DNA from: Paenibacillus oralis
GTDB taxonomy: Bacteria > Bacillota > Bacilli > Paenibacillales > Paenibacillaceae
Direction of reading: 5' to 3'
DNA length: 64,000 nt
NCBI RefSeq assembly: GCF_003863965.1
Contig: NZ_RRCN01000001.1
Coordinates: forward strand, 917,042 to 981,041
A program made the position numbers and the translations under genes. Under the pieces are notes generated by a model, which was not told the origin of the DNA, ran no database searches, and saw nothing but the letters and a program-made list of their open reading frames with translations. How positions within the stretch are numbered: position 1 is the first letter of the stretch; each line of letters starts with the position of its first letter. This document shows, piece by piece, positions 25,344 to 32,997 of this stretch.

Positions 25344-26549
25344 TTATATAATAACAATTTCTCGCGTAAATGAGTGCAAAAAGCTTTGCCCATCCCATAC
25401 CTCATGAAAGTCCAGCGCCTTGCCGATCGGGACGATACGATCAATGCCCCGAGCATGAATGAAGGCGGTCAGCTCCAGTAATTCCTCCCTGTCATAACCG
25501 AAATAGGATAACGTCTGATCCTTGTCATTCAACATGGGGACCAGATCGGACAGTTCGTTCACAGCTGTCTCCAGGAAAAAGCCGCCGCCGCAATGACGCT
25601 CTCTTACTTCCGCCGTTACCTGATTGAGCATGACCCTGGCAAAGGCAGGGCGGTTATTCATCCGGATCGCCTCTTGCTCTGCAGACAGCCATAAGCCTGT
25701 CGCCAGCTTCTGCACCTGCAGCGCCGGTAGCAGCTCCGAGGCCTTAGCCGTGTGCACTTGCTCAAGCATCTGCCAAAACCTGTCCTGCGCTCGCTCAACC
25801 TGCTCATGTTCTCCGTGCCATACGATCAGCCTAGGGGAAGAGCAGGCCATCTGATCAAACCAATAGGCATCATTATAAAACTGCTGAACGAGTTGCACAA
25901 ATGCGGATTGTTCCAGTTCAATAATGGCTTGGGCTTTGATTAGTGACAGCGAGAAACGATCAGGAAACACCAGTTCACTAGCCACCGGTAAAAGTGGAAT
26001 GCGGCGCACGGCCTTTACCGTTTCATCGCCTCCCCATACCACACGAACATGACAAATTCCGCTAAGCTCGGCTGTCTTTTGCTCGTTATGCTCATACGTT
26101 AGAATAACGTTCCGCTCAGCAAGCAATTGGCAAGCCGGCTGTGTCAGCTCTTCAAGGATCACTTGCAGCAAAGCATGCTGCTGCGGCTGTTCCTTGCTGG
26201 ACAAGCGAATAATGTTGCGATTACCTGCCAATAGAGACAGCATCCAGGAATAAATGAAGATGGTATCCACATTAGACGGCGCAATATGGAACACGGTCCC
26301 TCGCGCTTTCATGATTCGCCCGTCTGTATCCTGCTCCCATTGCTGCTGCATGGCTTTCATATTCGCTTTGCGCATCCAAAATCCTAGAGCCACGATTTCT
26401 GGGTACTGGCGCATTTTGACAAAACGTTGAGACAAAGCTTGTACAAAATCCAGCACTACCTGGTGGAATGGAGCCAGCGGCGGTTTGCCTGACAATTGCT
26501 GCAGGGTCTGCTCCCCTTGTTCATACGGAAAGAAGAATCTCTTCGTCAT
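25344..26549 (-). CDS. LuxC-like acyl-CoA/acyl-protein reductase
   Basis: This encodes 401 residues from ATG 26549 with GGGGGGCG upstream. It belongs to the aldehyde-dehydrogenase-fold LuxC family: ARGTVFHIAPSNVDTIFIYS, RLSSKEQPQQHALL, and the presumed catalytic cysteine in YWFDQMACSSPRLIVW. In bioluminescence LuxC reduces an activated acyl group to an aldehyde with NADPH. Here there are no luciferase genes. It overlaps the LuxE-like gene by 4 bp and lies upstream of spsF, so the aldehyde or acyl-enzyme probably feeds sugar modification. Codon use and GC are close to those of the pse genes on either side. Confidence 0.85.
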   Translation of the reverse strand: MTKRFFFPYEQGEQTLQQLSGKPPLAPFHQVVLDFVQALSQRFVKMRQYPEIVALGFWMRKANMKAMQQQWEQDTDGRIMKARGTVFHIAPSNVDTIFIYSWMLSLLAGNRNIIRLSSKEQPQQHALLQVILEELTQPACQLLAERNVILTYEHNEQKTAELSGICHVRVVWGGDETVKAVRRIPLLPVASELVFPDRFSLSLIKAQAIIELEQSAFVQLVQQFYNDAYWFDQMACSSPRLIVWHGEHEQVERAQDRFWQMLEQVHTAKASELLPALQVQKLATGLWLSAEQEAIRMNNRPAFARVMLNQVTAEVRERHCGGGFFLETAVNELSDLVPMLNDKDQTLSYFGYDREELLELTAFIHARGIDRIVPIGKALDFHEVWDGQSFLHSFTREIVII

Positions 26550-27619
26550 GCCTCACGCCCCCCTTGTCCGAATGCATAGGTATCACTGCAGCCTCTCAGC
26601 TCAGCCTTGGGGATTCTCCCCGCCACACTGAAGTATTTTCCTTTCCAGCCGCATGGGCAATCATCTTCGCCGTGAATGACTCCAAGGTCCTCCGTTAGCA
26701 AGCTGTGACCTGGATAGCTCTTGGGCAGCAGACTCAGCACCTGAATCAGACCCTGCTGTCCATACGGCAGCGGAGCAAAGCTGATCGGGTCCCGGACGAT
26801 GACGTCGGCATAATTAGGAGTGTGCAAGTGACCGTGCTCGCACTCTGCAAAAATCGAGCCTACTTGTTCGACCATACCGTAATAATTATGAATTTGGCGA
26901 ATGCCTAGCACACGCCCCAATTCAGATTTGAACGTAGCGTTATCCACTGCTTCATCCTGAAGCTTCTTCCAGCCTCCGCCATGAATCAGCAAGCTATCGC
27001 CGAAATCAATTGCGATCCCCTTCTGTTTTGCTTCCAAATACACATGCTTCCAAATCATATAGGTGAATCCGAACAGCAAAATTTTGCTGCCTTCATGCTT
27101 GCTTAAAAATTGGGCCAGACCATCCCAGTCCACGGACATATCATCGTGCAGAGCATAAAAATGCTGCCTGCCAAAGTTGGCAAACCCTAATATACCCGCT
27201 CCACGGGCACTAAAGGAACGCCGATCCTTCAGCACGGATTTCGTATCCAATATAATCATCGGCAGGCGCTGAGTCCCTAGGAGCGGCTTCATGACCTCCA
27301 CCAATGCCTTGGATTGTTGCGCAGCTGTCTCTTTGTCCAAATAAATTTTGGATACCTGCTGACCTGTAGTTCCACTTGAGGTTAGTACCTTCACGATGTT
27401 CTCCTGTGGAACAGAGACCAGGTCCATCAGCTTAAATAGCTGCACTGGCAAATAAGGGACTGATTCAAGAAGATGATTTTGCGGTTGGGAACCCGATTTT
27501 TCAAGCATAGCACGGTATGCCGCGTTGTTCTCTGTATGATGCAAAGTAAGCTCATATAATCCAGTCAGCAGCAGCTGCTGCTTCGCATCTTTATACAAGT
27601 CATAGGGATAGCTCATCAT
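26546..27619 (-). CDS. LuxE-like acyl-protein synthetase
   Basis: This encodes 357 residues of the LuxE/ANL superfamily. VLTSSGTTGQQVSKIYLD is the AMP-binding P-loop; ILFGFTYMIWKHVY, LIHGGGWKKL and HNYYGMVEQVGSIFAECEHG are LuxE-family blocks. A Cys cluster (CEHG, CPCGW) is near the end. LuxE activates a fatty or short-chain acid as acyl-AMP and passes it to LuxC or to a protein cysteine. Its ATG overlaps the AMP-ligase stop codon by one base (TAATG) and its end overlaps LuxC, so the three enzymes are translationally coupled. Confidence 0.85.
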   Translation of the reverse strand: MMSYPYDLYKDAKQQLLLTGLYELTLHHTENNAAYRAMLEKSGSQPQNHLLESVPYLPVQLFKLMDLVSVPQENIVKVLTSSGTTGQQVSKIYLDKETAAQQSKALVEVMKPLLGTQRLPMIILDTKSVLKDRRSFSARGAGILGFANFGRQHFYALHDDMSVDWDGLAQFLSKHEGSKILLFGFTYMIWKHVYLEAKQKGIAIDFGDSLLIHGGGWKKLQDEAVDNATFKSELGRVLGIRQIHNYYGMVEQVGSIFAECEHGHLHTPNYADVIVRDPISFAPLPYGQQGLIQVLSLLPKSYPGHSLLTEDLGVIHGEDDCPCGWKGKYFSVAGRIPKAELRGCSDTYAFGQGGREA

Positions 27620-28968
27620 TATTCACCCTTTAATGCCTGATAATCAATCTTGCCATTGGCTAATCTCGGAATCTCATCTACTATAATCACTTTATAGGCT
27701 GTAGGATGCAACTTATACAGCTGATCAACATGTTGTTTGATCTCGGTAACATGCTGACTGGATTCCGTTGCAACAAGCATTTTGTCATCGTTTCCGACAC
27801 AAGCTATAGGCTGTTGAAGCAGTGCCTCCAGCTTTCTTTCTACTTCATCCAGGTTGATACGAAGACCAAACAGCTTGATGAACCGCTTCATTCTTCCCGT
27901 AATCGTAAAAAATCCTTCTTCATCCACGGTAGCTGTATCGCCTGTATGCAGCACCCCACCGCACTCATCACCTTTAGCCAAATCAGCCAGCGTCTCCGCG
28001 TAGCCCAGCATGACATTGCTGCCGTAGTAGATCAGCTCTCCTGTCTCTGACGCAAGCTCCAGCCTGCCGCCGGGAATAGGGATGCCTATGGATCCTGGTT
28101 TATCCAATACTCTGTCACTAGGAATATAGGAAATACGCGGCGCAGCTTCGGTCTGTCCATACATTACGAAAAATCGCTTTCCCTGCTCCTTGGCGTACTC
28201 GCCCATAAGGCGCACCAGCCGCTCCTCGAGTCTTCCCCCAGCCTGGGTTAAGGTACTGAGATGCGGCAAATCCATCTTAAAGAAGCCTATTCGTTCCAGC
28301 ATTTGATATGTAAATGGAACTCCAGGCAGGGAGGTCGCTTGCTGTTCCCGCACGAAGTTCCAAAATGTTTTGGCAACGACGCTTTCCCCGGTTAGCAGCA
28401 CAGCGGCTCCAGCTTGAAAATGACTGTTCAATATCGATAATCCATATGAATAGGATAATGGCAGATTCAAAATCCCCCGCTCGCCAGCATCAATCTCCAG
28501 GTACTGTGCGATGGCCTCAGCATTGGACTGTATATTCGCGTAGGACAAGCGTACAAATTTATGACTGCCCGTAGTGCCGGATGTACTAAGCAGCACAGCA
28601 AGCTCGGAATGAATGGCTGCTCTGGAATGCTGTTCGCGATCTAATACATTGCCATTCTGACGGTATCCATCAAAGTTCAGCTCGCTCGAGACAACGATCC
28701 ATTTCGGCCGGTAGGTCATAACTATATGATTTAACAGCTCTATATTAGTAGAAGCATTCAGCAGCATTACAGCCTGCTTCGCTTGCAAGGCCGCCACATA
28801 AGCGGCCACGATCTCTATTTCGTTATCACAGAGTAAAAGAATCAGCTCTTTGTCGTCAGATCGAAAGTCATACTGATCAGCCAAGGCTTGCAGCTCAGCA
28901 TACGTAAGCTTGCGTTCCTCCGTAATTACGGCGTATTGTTCCCCATATTGTTGTATATTGAAAAACAT
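27619..28968 (-). CDS. AMP-dependent acyl ligase (ANL superfamily)
   Basis: This encodes 449 residues from ATG 28968 (AGGGAG 6 bp away); the longer frame to 29022 has no ribosome site. Motif A3 is LLSTSGTTGSHKFVRLSY; FVMYGQTEAAPRISYIP is A5; HTGDTATVDEEGFFTITGRM is A7/A8; NGKIDY holds the catalytic Lys of A10. It probably adenylates a carboxylic acid and loads it on the ACP encoded immediately upstream. The acid (fatty, hydroxy or amino) cannot be predicted from the pocket by eye. Confidence 0.88.
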   Translation of the reverse strand: MFFNIQQYGEQYAVITEERKLTYAELQALADQYDFRSDDKELILLLCDNEIEIVAAYVAALQAKQAVMLLNASTNIELLNHIVMTYRPKWIVVSSELNFDGYRQNGNVLDREQHSRAAIHSELAVLLSTSGTTGSHKFVRLSYANIQSNAEAIAQYLEIDAGERGILNLPLSYSYGLSILNSHFQAGAAVLLTGESVVAKTFWNFVREQQATSLPGVPFTYQMLERIGFFKMDLPHLSTLTQAGGRLEERLVRLMGEYAKEQGKRFFVMYGQTEAAPRISYIPSDRVLDKPGSIGIPIPGGRLELASETGELIYYGSNVMLGYAETLADLAKGDECGGVLHTGDTATVDEEGFFTITGRMKRFIKLFGLRINLDEVERKLEALLQQPIACVGNDDKMLVATESSQHVTEIKQHVDQLYKLHPTAYKVIIVDEIPRLANGKIDYQALKGE

Positions 28969-29031
28969 CGCAATCTCCCTTTCAAGGCTGTAAAAGAATA
29001 GGGCATGGTCACTTAACCACACCCTTGATCC

Positions 29032-29271
29032 CTAGAACTGTACGTCGTATTTAGCTAATATCTCCTTGGCCTTGGCAAAAGAACTCATGTCCAGCACGTC
29101 ATCTGTATCCAACATCGTGTCGAACACATTATCGATCTCTGCAATCAAGGTCATATGCGCAATCGAATCCCACTCAGGAATGCCATTATAGGATAATCCG
29201 TCCGTTACTTGCTCTATATCGATTTGCAGCGCTTCTGCAAAGATTTCACGCAGCTTTTGTTCATTATTCAT
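29032..29271 (-). CDS. Acyl carrier protein
   Basis: This encodes 79 residues from ATG 29271 with AGGTGGG at good distance. It is a four-helix ACP with the phosphopantetheine serine in GIPEWDSIAHMTLIAEI (Ser about residue 38) and the acidic helix II expected for partner docking. It lacks the canonical DSL; DSI is used, as in many accessory ACPs of glycan loci. It is the first gene after a sigma-D promoter and is followed by the AMP ligase. It presumably carries the acyl group used by the cassette, not housekeeping fatty-acid synthesis. Confidence 0.9.
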   Translation of the reverse strand: MNNEQKLREIFAEALQIDIEQVTDGLSYNGIPEWDSIAHMTLIAEIDNVFDTMLDTDDVLDMSSFAKAKEILAKYDVQF

Positions 29272-29306
29272 CTCTTTACCCACCTAACTAAAGACGTATA
29301 TAACAT

Positions 29307-29334
29307 ATATCGGTCTTTGCTCATGATCGTTTTA
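29307..29334 (-). promoter_or_regulatory. Sigma-D promoter of the acp-to-pseC operon
   Basis: The minus strand reads TAAA (29331-29334), 16 bp, then ACCGATAT (29307-29314), matching the FliA/sigma-D consensus. It lies between pseH and acp and ends 36 bp before the acp ATG. Confidence 0.8.
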
Positions 29335-29340
29335 TATGTA

Positions 29341-29880
29341 TTACAGCGTAAACTGTGCAGTAAACCTATGAAATTTCTGACAGTTCTCTTTCCAAGTCGA
29401 GGCCAGCAATTCAAAGTAATGTACATCATGATAATACCCGTATTTATAAATGTGCTCCTTAAAGATAGCCGCATGTGTATATCCGTGGTGAAGATGCATT
29501 TTCATTATACCGTCATTGCCTTCCATAACTTCGGCATAGAGCTTATTTAAGCCCAACTGAAAAAAAGCAAAATTATAAAGATAAGGAAGAATATGTCCTG
29601 CTATCATTGAGTATCTTAGATCGCCAAGATAGTAACCAGATGAAGCCTTCCGGTTAATCCTATCCAAGTTATTAATGGATATCAAGCCAATTGCCGTACC
29701 CTTATATTCAATGATCCAATAATACTGGGTGTCATCCTTCGAAATAGCCTTATACCATTTCATTTGATTATCCAGATTTTTGTCAATATCGCTATACATA
29801 TACCGGGTAACATGCTCGCTTGTTCGCCACTCCAATACCTGCTCCAAATCACCTTCATCCAGCTTTTTAAAGTTAATCAC
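29341..29880 (-). CDS. pseH: GNAT N-acyltransferase, PseH type
   Basis: This encodes 179 residues from GTG 29880 (GGTGGTGAG upstream) or 186 from ATG 29901. It is a GNAT fold: LEWRTSEHVTRYMYSDID, MKWYKAISKDDTQYYWIIEY, AIGLISINNLDRINRKASSGYYLG, and GLNKLYAEVMEGNDGIMKMH. In pseudaminic-acid synthesis PseH acetylates the 4-amino group of UDP-4-amino-4,6-dideoxy-AltNAc using acetyl-CoA. With an ACP gene next door, an acyl-ACP donor such as a hydroxyacyl group is also conceivable. It lies between fabG-like and the sigma-D promoter of acp. Confidence 0.82.
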   Translation of the reverse strand: MINFKKLDEGDLEQVLEWRTSEHVTRYMYSDIDKNLDNQMKWYKAISKDDTQYYWIIEYKGTAIGLISINNLDRINRKASSGYYLGDLRYSMIAGHILPYLYNFAFFQLGLNKLYAEVMEGNDGIMKMHLHHGYTHAAIFKEHIYKYGYYHDVHYFELLASTWKENCQKFHRFTAQFTL

Positions 29881-29907
29881 AAACTCACCACCATCAGCCA
29901 TTAAGTA

Positions 29908-30648
29908 TTAAATCACCATACCGCCATCCACTCCAATGACTTGCCCCGTTACGTATGTGGAGAGGTCGGAGGCCAGGAACAGAATCGTGTTAGCAACCTC
30001 CTCCGGCCTTCCCATTCGATTCATCTTGATTCCGCTCAATCGTTGTTTATACACCTCTTCGGAAAACTGCTTGGTCATATCGGTATCGATGAAGCCCGGA
30101 GCAACGGCATTGACTCGGATATTATGCACGCCAAGCTCTTTGGCTGCCGAATAGGTTGCACCGATTACGGCTGCTTTGCTTGAGGCGTACACTACTTGTC
30201 CTGCATTACCTGTTCTGCCGATGATCGAGCTGACATTGATGATCGAGCCCTGCTTTTGTCTGGTCATCAAGCGCGAAGCATACTGCATATGATAGATCAC
30301 CGCTTCGATATTGATCGAGAAGCTAGACTCCATTTGCTGCTCATTCACCATGCCCAGCAGAGCATCATCCATCACGCCGGCATTGTTCACAAGCACATCC
30401 AGTGTTCCGAGGTTCTTCTTGATCCACTGAAAAGCATGCTTAATCTCAGCTGTATTACGCACATCATACGGCAAAAGATGGACCTCTGCGCTATATTCGT
30501 GTTGCAATTCTGCCTGCAGGTGCTCAAGTGCTTCCTTATTTTGCCCATTCAAGACAAGCACAGCTCCGTGCTTGGCGAATTGAATGGCGGTCTCTCGCCC
30601 GATGCCTCGTGATGCACCGGTAATAAAAGTGATTTTTTTCGCTAACAT
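29908..30648 (-). CDS. fabG: 3-oxoacyl-ACP reductase-like short-chain dehydrogenase
   Basis: This classical SDR has 246 residues, FabG-like over its whole length. It shows TGASRGIGRETAIQFAKHG (the TGxxxGIG NADPH motif), NNAGVMDD, the active-site SSIIGRTGNAGQVVYASSKA (Ser, Tyr, Lys) and VNAVAPGFIDTDMTKQF. It would reduce a 3-ketoacyl-ACP to 3-hydroxyacyl-ACP. Being next to pseH and acp, it probably makes the hydroxyacyl decoration of the sugar. It is not the housekeeping fabG, which normally sits with fabD and acpP. Confidence 0.85.
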   Translation of the reverse strand: MLAKKITFITGASRGIGRETAIQFAKHGAVLVLNGQNKEALEHLQAELQHEYSAEVHLLPYDVRNTAEIKHAFQWIKKNLGTLDVLVNNAGVMDDALLGMVNEQQMESSFSINIEAVIYHMQYASRLMTRQKQGSIINVSSIIGRTGNAGQVVYASSKAAVIGATYSAAKELGVHNIRVNAVAPGFIDTDMTKQFSEEVYKQRLSGIKMNRMGRPEEVANTILFLASDLSTYVTGQVIGVDGGMVI

Positions 30649-30711
30649 ATGTCCGCCCTTCTTTTAGCTTCCCAATTAAACGACCACCCGCTCAAAGCAG
30701 ATTAGTGGCCT

Positions 30712-32019
30712 TTAAAAGTGTTTAACTATTTCATCCACCAACTCATCTGTTGTTGCAAATGTATGTTCAATTTGAATTAACTCTTCTTGTCTATATAATT
30801 CGTGTTCCATTCCAAAAAAGTCCCTTAAGCTGCTTAACCCCGAAAAGTGATGCGGATAGACGATGATTTTTTTGCACTTACTTTGTGCGACAATATCACA
30901 AAATCCACTTCGGTATGCGATTAAATACCCGGCTTTTTCGATAACCGCAACAGCATCACGAAAGCTAAACATCACAGGTTTGGTACCTCTTACTGGTTTT
31001 TCCTCTTTTGTTCCACAATTAGTACAAACTATATAATTCTTGTTTTTTAAATGTTCCGCGACCTTTTCCCATAAATCCCACCTTATTTGAGGTATACTGT
31101 TTGCGTAAGGAGCCAGTATAACCGTGTTATGTTCTCTAAGCTCGTATTTATCGAATACTTCTTGTACGACCTCTCCCCTATATTCATGCTCGGGTCTGAC
31201 TATGGTATCTTCAGGTGTTAATCCAAGTAGTCCATGTTTCATTATATCTAGAAATGTTAAACCTCTATAGCCATCAATATATTGATAGGTCTCCAAGTGA
31301 GAGATGTATGGATTAATCACTTTTATTTTATGGGGCAGAAAGTTAGCATATGCAGCCAGCTGAGCACTTTCATCCCAGGATAACTTTTCGATATGTTCAA
31401 TGTTAAATAGCTTTGCGGAAGCTTCACAGGCATTTCCAATTACAGTTAGTACTATGGGTTTATTACTCGTGCTACTCATTTTTTTAGCATATGCATCCAA
31501 GTAGGAGGCAATTATATAGACATCGCCATTGGGGCGGACAGGCGCCATGACAATGATAGTGTCACCATATTTTTTTTTGATTCTTTGATAAACGCTCAGA
31601 CCACACTTCACCGTTTCTTTTGCATTTTGAAATGCATCAATTGATGTATCAAATTTCACATTTCCACTTAAGTTAAGCATTTGTAAAATATGAATTTGGT
31701 TCTTATAACCCATCTGTTCTAATTGTTGTTTCATTTCATCATAATATTTGGAAGCTATCATGATTAATGCATTTTCTTTAAAGTTGCTAAGCACCTCTTC
31801 CGGAGAACTGATTGATATTTCCATGAAATGTTTCCCATGCAATAAAGTATTATTATCTATGACAGCATCTACCTTTATATTTTGTTTCTCGAGGTAGTTA
31901 ATCATTACAGTGCCCGGGGCATTTGCTCCAAATATGACAATATACCTATTATCAAATATGCCCTTTTCCATTAAAGCTACCAACATATCCAGAAGCTTCT
32001 GTAGCAGCATACCTTCCAA
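30712..32019 (-). CDS. GT9-like glycosyltransferase with N-terminal Rossmann-type module
   Basis: This encodes 435 residues from TTG 32019 with GGGGGAA at 9 bp. Residues 20-115 form a nucleotide-binding-like module (YIVIFGANAPGTVMINYLEK, VDAVIDNN, ALIMIASKYYDEMKQQLEQMGY). A GT-B domain resembling GT9 heptosyltransferases follows: IVMAPVRPNGDVYIIASYLDAY, TVILAPYANSIPQIRWDLWE, and AVAVIEKAGYLIAYRSGFCDI in the donor site region. It is separated from fabG by 63 bp. It probably adds a sugar outside or next to the nonulosonate. The same N-terminal module appears in the gene at 35.1-36.8 kb. Confidence 0.7.
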   Translation of the reverse strand: MEGMLLQKLLDMLVALMEKGIFDNRYIVIFGANAPGTVMINYLEKQNIKVDAVIDNNTLLHGKHFMEISISSPEEVLSNFKENALIMIASKYYDEMKQQLEQMGYKNQIHILQMLNLSGNVKFDTSIDAFQNAKETVKCGLSVYQRIKKKYGDTIIVMAPVRPNGDVYIIASYLDAYAKKMSSTSNKPIVLTVIGNACEASAKLFNIEHIEKLSWDESAQLAAYANFLPHKIKVINPYISHLETYQYIDGYRGLTFLDIMKHGLLGLTPEDTIVRPEHEYRGEVVQEVFDKYELREHNTVILAPYANSIPQIRWDLWEKVAEHLKNKNYIVCTNCGTKEEKPVRGTKPVMFSFRDAVAVIEKAGYLIAYRSGFCDIVAQSKCKKIIVYPHHFSGLSSLRDFFGMEHELYRQEELIQIEHTFATTDELVDEIVKHF

Positions 32020-32030
32020 AGCTATTCCCC

Positions 32031-32420
32031 CTATAGCTTATCATCAATGATAAATGCAGTAGTTAAAAACTCATCTCGTTTTGTATTAATCGCATAGGCT
32101 GTGCTTAAACCGGAATTTTTTCGATCATTAATCAGAATTCTTTCTCCATGCGGAGCATCAAAAATAATATGATTGAATCTAATTCCGTTCTCGATTAAAA
32201 AGGCCACTGTATTATCCTTCCACTCTGCAGCACGCGCTGTAATAATAAGAACGAAATCATTGTCAGAGATTTGTTTGAAGAACTGTGCTACTCCAGGCAG
32301 CAGCGAGTCCTTGCCATCCATTTTATATCCATTATGTTTCACAAGGGTCCCGTCCAAATCGAAGATCCAGGTTTTTCCTAGAGGTGAAAGATATACAGTT
32401 TCAAATTTTTGATAGCTCAC
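32031..32420 (-). CDS. HAD-family phosphatase-like protein
   Basis: This encodes 129 residues from GTG 32420, with GGGAGG upstream; it overlaps the SIS-domain gene by 20 bp. WIFDLDGTLVKHNGYK is HAD motif I with the nucleophilic Asp; VLIITARAAEW is motif II; ILINDRKNSG is the end motif. It lacks a cap domain, as in capsular-locus HADs such as GmhB-like or YrbI-like enzymes. It likely removes phosphate from a sugar intermediate made by the SIS isomerase or kinase next to it. Confidence 0.8.
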   Translation of the reverse strand: MSYQKFETVYLSPLGKTWIFDLDGTLVKHNGYKMDGKDSLLPGVAQFFKQISDNDFVLIITARAAEWKDNTVAFLIENGIRFNHIIFDAPHGERILINDRKNSGLSTAYAINTKRDEFLTTAFIIDDKL

Positions 32421-32997
32421 CTTTTAGCACCTCCCCAATGTGGCCCCCTGGATGATTTCGTTTGAAGTCTTCAAGCTGCAGGTTCTGTTTTTCAGCGATT
32501 TGCATAACTAAGGCCTGCAAAATAATGAGATTAAGCGTAGTAGAGTTGTTTGGCATGATATTCCACATATCGCCCTCATGCTCCAAGTGAATTATGAGTT
32601 TATTTTTGATTGCTCTTGCTAAGGTGCTCTCTGCTTCAAAAGTCATCAACCATAGGTTTATCTTTCTTTCTTGAAGCAATCTGGTTAAATAAATCGATTC
32701 CGAGGTTTCTCCGCTCTTTGTTAATATAATGACTAAGTCCCCATCCTTCACTACCCCCATGTCGCCGTGAATAGCAGAATTCGTATGAAGGAAGCAAGCG
32801 TTTAATCCTAAGGATACCATGGATCCGACAAATTTATCGCAGATAGATACATTTTTACCCAAACCGGATACGACCAGCTTATTGCCTTGATTGAGCGTAG
32901 TAACACAATCGTTGACAAGTTGATTGAACGTCATTTCATCCAAGCCCTCGATGGCACTTGAGATGGTCTTAAGCAGGCTCTCAAAATATGCAATCAT
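32401..32997 (-). CDS. SIS-domain sugar isomerase (KdsD/GutQ-like)
   Basis: This encodes 198 residues with a single SIS domain: KLVVSGLGKNVSICDKFVGSM, AIHGDMGVVKDGDLVIILTKSGETSE, and NHPGGHIGEVL at the end. The last block resembles the arabinose-5-phosphate isomerase family (KpsF/KdsD), but the C-terminal CBS pair of that family is missing. It overlaps the upstream nucleotidyltransferase-kinase gene by 4 bp and the HAD gene by 20 bp. Together they suggest a dedicated pathway for an activated sugar (isomerise, phosphorylate, dephosphorylate, activate). Confidence 0.82.
   Translation of the reverse strand: MIAYFESLLKTISSAIEGLDEMTFNQLVNDCVTTLNQGNKLVVSGLGKNVSICDKFVGSMVSLGLNACFLHTNSAIHGDMGVVKDGDLVIILTKSGETSESIYLTRLLQERKINLWLMTFEAESTLARAIKNKLIIHLEHEGDMWNIMPNNSTTLNLIILQALVMQIAEKQNLQLEDFKRNHPGGHIGEVLKGELSKI

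Noticed and set aside
25344..27619. Bioluminescence (lux) operon
   Set aside because: LuxC- and LuxE-like genes are present but luxA, luxB and luxD are absent, and the genes overlap nonulosonate genes instead.
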